NCBI GenBank assembly: GCA_013812695.1
Contig: JACCSZ010000089.1
Location: 1-5,297, forward strand
Direction of reading: 5' to 3'
Length of the DNA: 5,297 nt
Source: Gemmatimonadales bacterium
GTDB lineage: Bacteria; Gemmatimonadota; Gemmatimonadetes; Gemmatimonadales; GWC2-71-9
The position numbers and the translations under genes were made by a program. Position 1 is the first letter of the stretch. Each line of letters begins with the position of its first letter. The notes under the pieces are model-generated. The model searched no databases. It was not told the DNA's origin and worked only from the letters and a program-made list of their open reading frames with translations. Of the stretch, positions 4,600 through 5,297 are shown piece after piece.

Positions 4600-5297
4600 C
4601 TAAATCCCCAGCAGATCCTTCAACGCCCTCCCCACCTCGCGTCCGAACTCCTCCAGCCGATCCACGAACGGCGCCTCGTGCTGGTGGCACGAGCGCGTGG
4701 GCTCGGTGCCCGGGCGGAACCATTCCCGCTGGGTGACGGGGCACCACTCGTTGGCGATCTCGCCGTTGAAGGCGTCGATGGTTCGGCGCACCAGGCCGGC
4801 GGGAGCGGGCCAGGCGGCGGGGGTGCGTTCGCGCCAGCCGTCGAGATAGAATGCGGCCCAGGCCGGCGCCGCCAGCCGGCTGCCGGACGCCGAGGGCCCG
4901 ATGGGGCGGGGCGAGTCGTAGCCGAACCAGACGGCCGCGACCACCGTCGGCGTGTAGCCAACGAACCAGACGTCCGCGCCGTCGTTGGTCGTGCCGGTCT
5001 TGCCCGCCACCGGGCCACGCACGCCGCGCGTGCGGACGACGCGACCGGTCCCGCCGTCCACCACCGACTCGAGCATCGAGGTGAGCTGAAAGGCCTGCGC
5101 CTCCCCGAGCACGCGCTCGGTCTTCTGCCTGGGCGCGCGCCAGAGCACGGTCCCGTCGCCCGCCTCGATGCGGCGCACCAGCCTCGGTTCGACGCGCAGG
5201 CCTCCATTGGCGAACGGCGCGTACGCGGTGACCAGCTCCAGCGGCGTCACCTCGCCGGCGCCGAGCGCGAGCGCGGGCACCGCGGCCAGCGGGCTCC
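4600..5297 (-). CDS. Class A penicillin-binding protein (PBP1A type), C-terminal part; 5' end beyond the window
   Basis: This is a bifunctional peptidoglycan glycosyltransferase/transpeptidase of the inner membrane; only the last 232 or so residues are visible. The frame is open through the right edge (SPLAAVPALALGAGE), so the in-frame GTG at 5280 is not the real start. The segment LALGAGEVTPLELVTAYAPF is the typical stretch of the transpeptidase domain of PBP1A proteins. The third active-site motif is Lys-Thr-Gly in VAGKTGTTND (Lys codon 4999-5001), followed by DVWFVGYTP and AVWFGYDSP. The SxxK serine, the SxN motif and the glycosyltransferase domain lie outside. The C-terminal tail has the WCP...FRPGTEPTRSC pattern, with two Cys 18 residues apart, a common PBP1A appendix that could form a disulfide. 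The last 20 residues are an amphipathic helix (RLEEFGREVGRALKDLLG). It converges with the transglycosylase gene across the inverted octamer element. Confidence 0.93.
   Translation of the reverse strand, partial: SPLAAVPALALGAGEVTPLELVTAYAPFANGGLRVEPRLVRRIEAGDGTVLWRAPRQKTERVLGEAQAFQLTSMLESVVDGGTGRVVRTRGVRGPVAGKTGTTNDGADVWFVGYTPTVVAAVWFGYDSPRPIGPSASGSRLAAPAWAAFYLDGWRERTPAAWPAPAGLVRRTIDAFNGEIANEWCPVTQREWFRPGTEPTRSCHQHEAPFVDRLEEFGREVGRALKDLLGI

Noticed and set aside
4128..4747. Minus-strand frames with repeated FPSFRLSV-like residues
   Set aside because: They are translations of the octamer repeats: 8 bases times 3 frames gives an 8-residue period. They overlap the transglycosylase and PBP genes.
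5278..5280. GTG at 5280 as the real start of the PBP gene
   Set aside because: The frame continues upstream through typical PBP1A sequence to the window edge, and the active-site serine and glycosyltransferase domain must lie further upstream.
1..5297. A single multi-gene defence or biosynthetic system
   Set aside because: The genes are common housekeeping or accessory types on both strands with convergent and divergent breaks; no effector, nuclease-helicase, toxin-antitoxin or biosynthetic core is present.

Overview
The window is a G+C-rich stretch of bacterial chromosome. It carries six protein-coding genes, two of them running off the window edges, and no RNA gene, transposase, phage gene or CRISPR array that I can see. 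The gene content, the exported protein whose signal peptide ends in Gly-Ala-Gln, and the octamer repeats resembling TTCCGTCT suggest an environmental high-GC didermal bacterium. Gemmatimonadota is my best guess, but this is an inference from style and not a marker-gene assignment.

Layout, left to right. (1) 1-390 (+): a glyoxalase-fold VOC domain, possibly the second half of a longer protein. It is followed after 9 bases by (2) 400-969 (+), a YdjA-like nitroreductase; the two probably share a transcript. (3) 1061-1861 (+): an exported, proline-rich then coiled-coil protein of unknown function, with a clear Shine-Dalgarno that favours a GTG start 15 bases inside the longest frame. It converges on (4) 1980-2582 (-), a small helical, ferritin-like protein whose start is also fixed by a strong Shine-Dalgarno. 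A perfect 16-bp hairpin (1904-1939) lies between these convergent stops. (5) 2712-3608 (+): endonuclease IV (nfo) with all nine metal ligands, divergent from gene 4. It is followed closely by (6) 3675-4394 (+), a membrane-anchored or secreted lytic transglycosylase-like protein. (7) 4600-5297 (-): the C-terminal part of a class A penicillin-binding protein (PBP1A type) that continues beyond the right edge.

The most unusual feature is non-coding. The whole gap between the convergent stops of the transglycosylase and the PBP (4395-4599) is filled by a composite element. About eleven tandem 8-bp units (consensus GGAAAGAC, decaying inwards) lie on the left and six octamers of the opposite orientation on the right. 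Between them is a nested palindrome (4490-4540) with the core GATCCC...GGGATGACA. It looks like a REP/MITE-like dispersed repeat flanked by inverted microsatellite arms, and it would fold into a long hairpin in either transcript.

Functionally the region is mixed: small-molecule redox and detoxification (VOC, nitroreductase), base-excision repair (Nfo) and peptidoglycan remodelling (transglycosylase, PBP1A). Apart from two probable short operons (VOC-nitroreductase and possibly nfo-transglycosylase), I see no evidence that these genes form one dedicated system.
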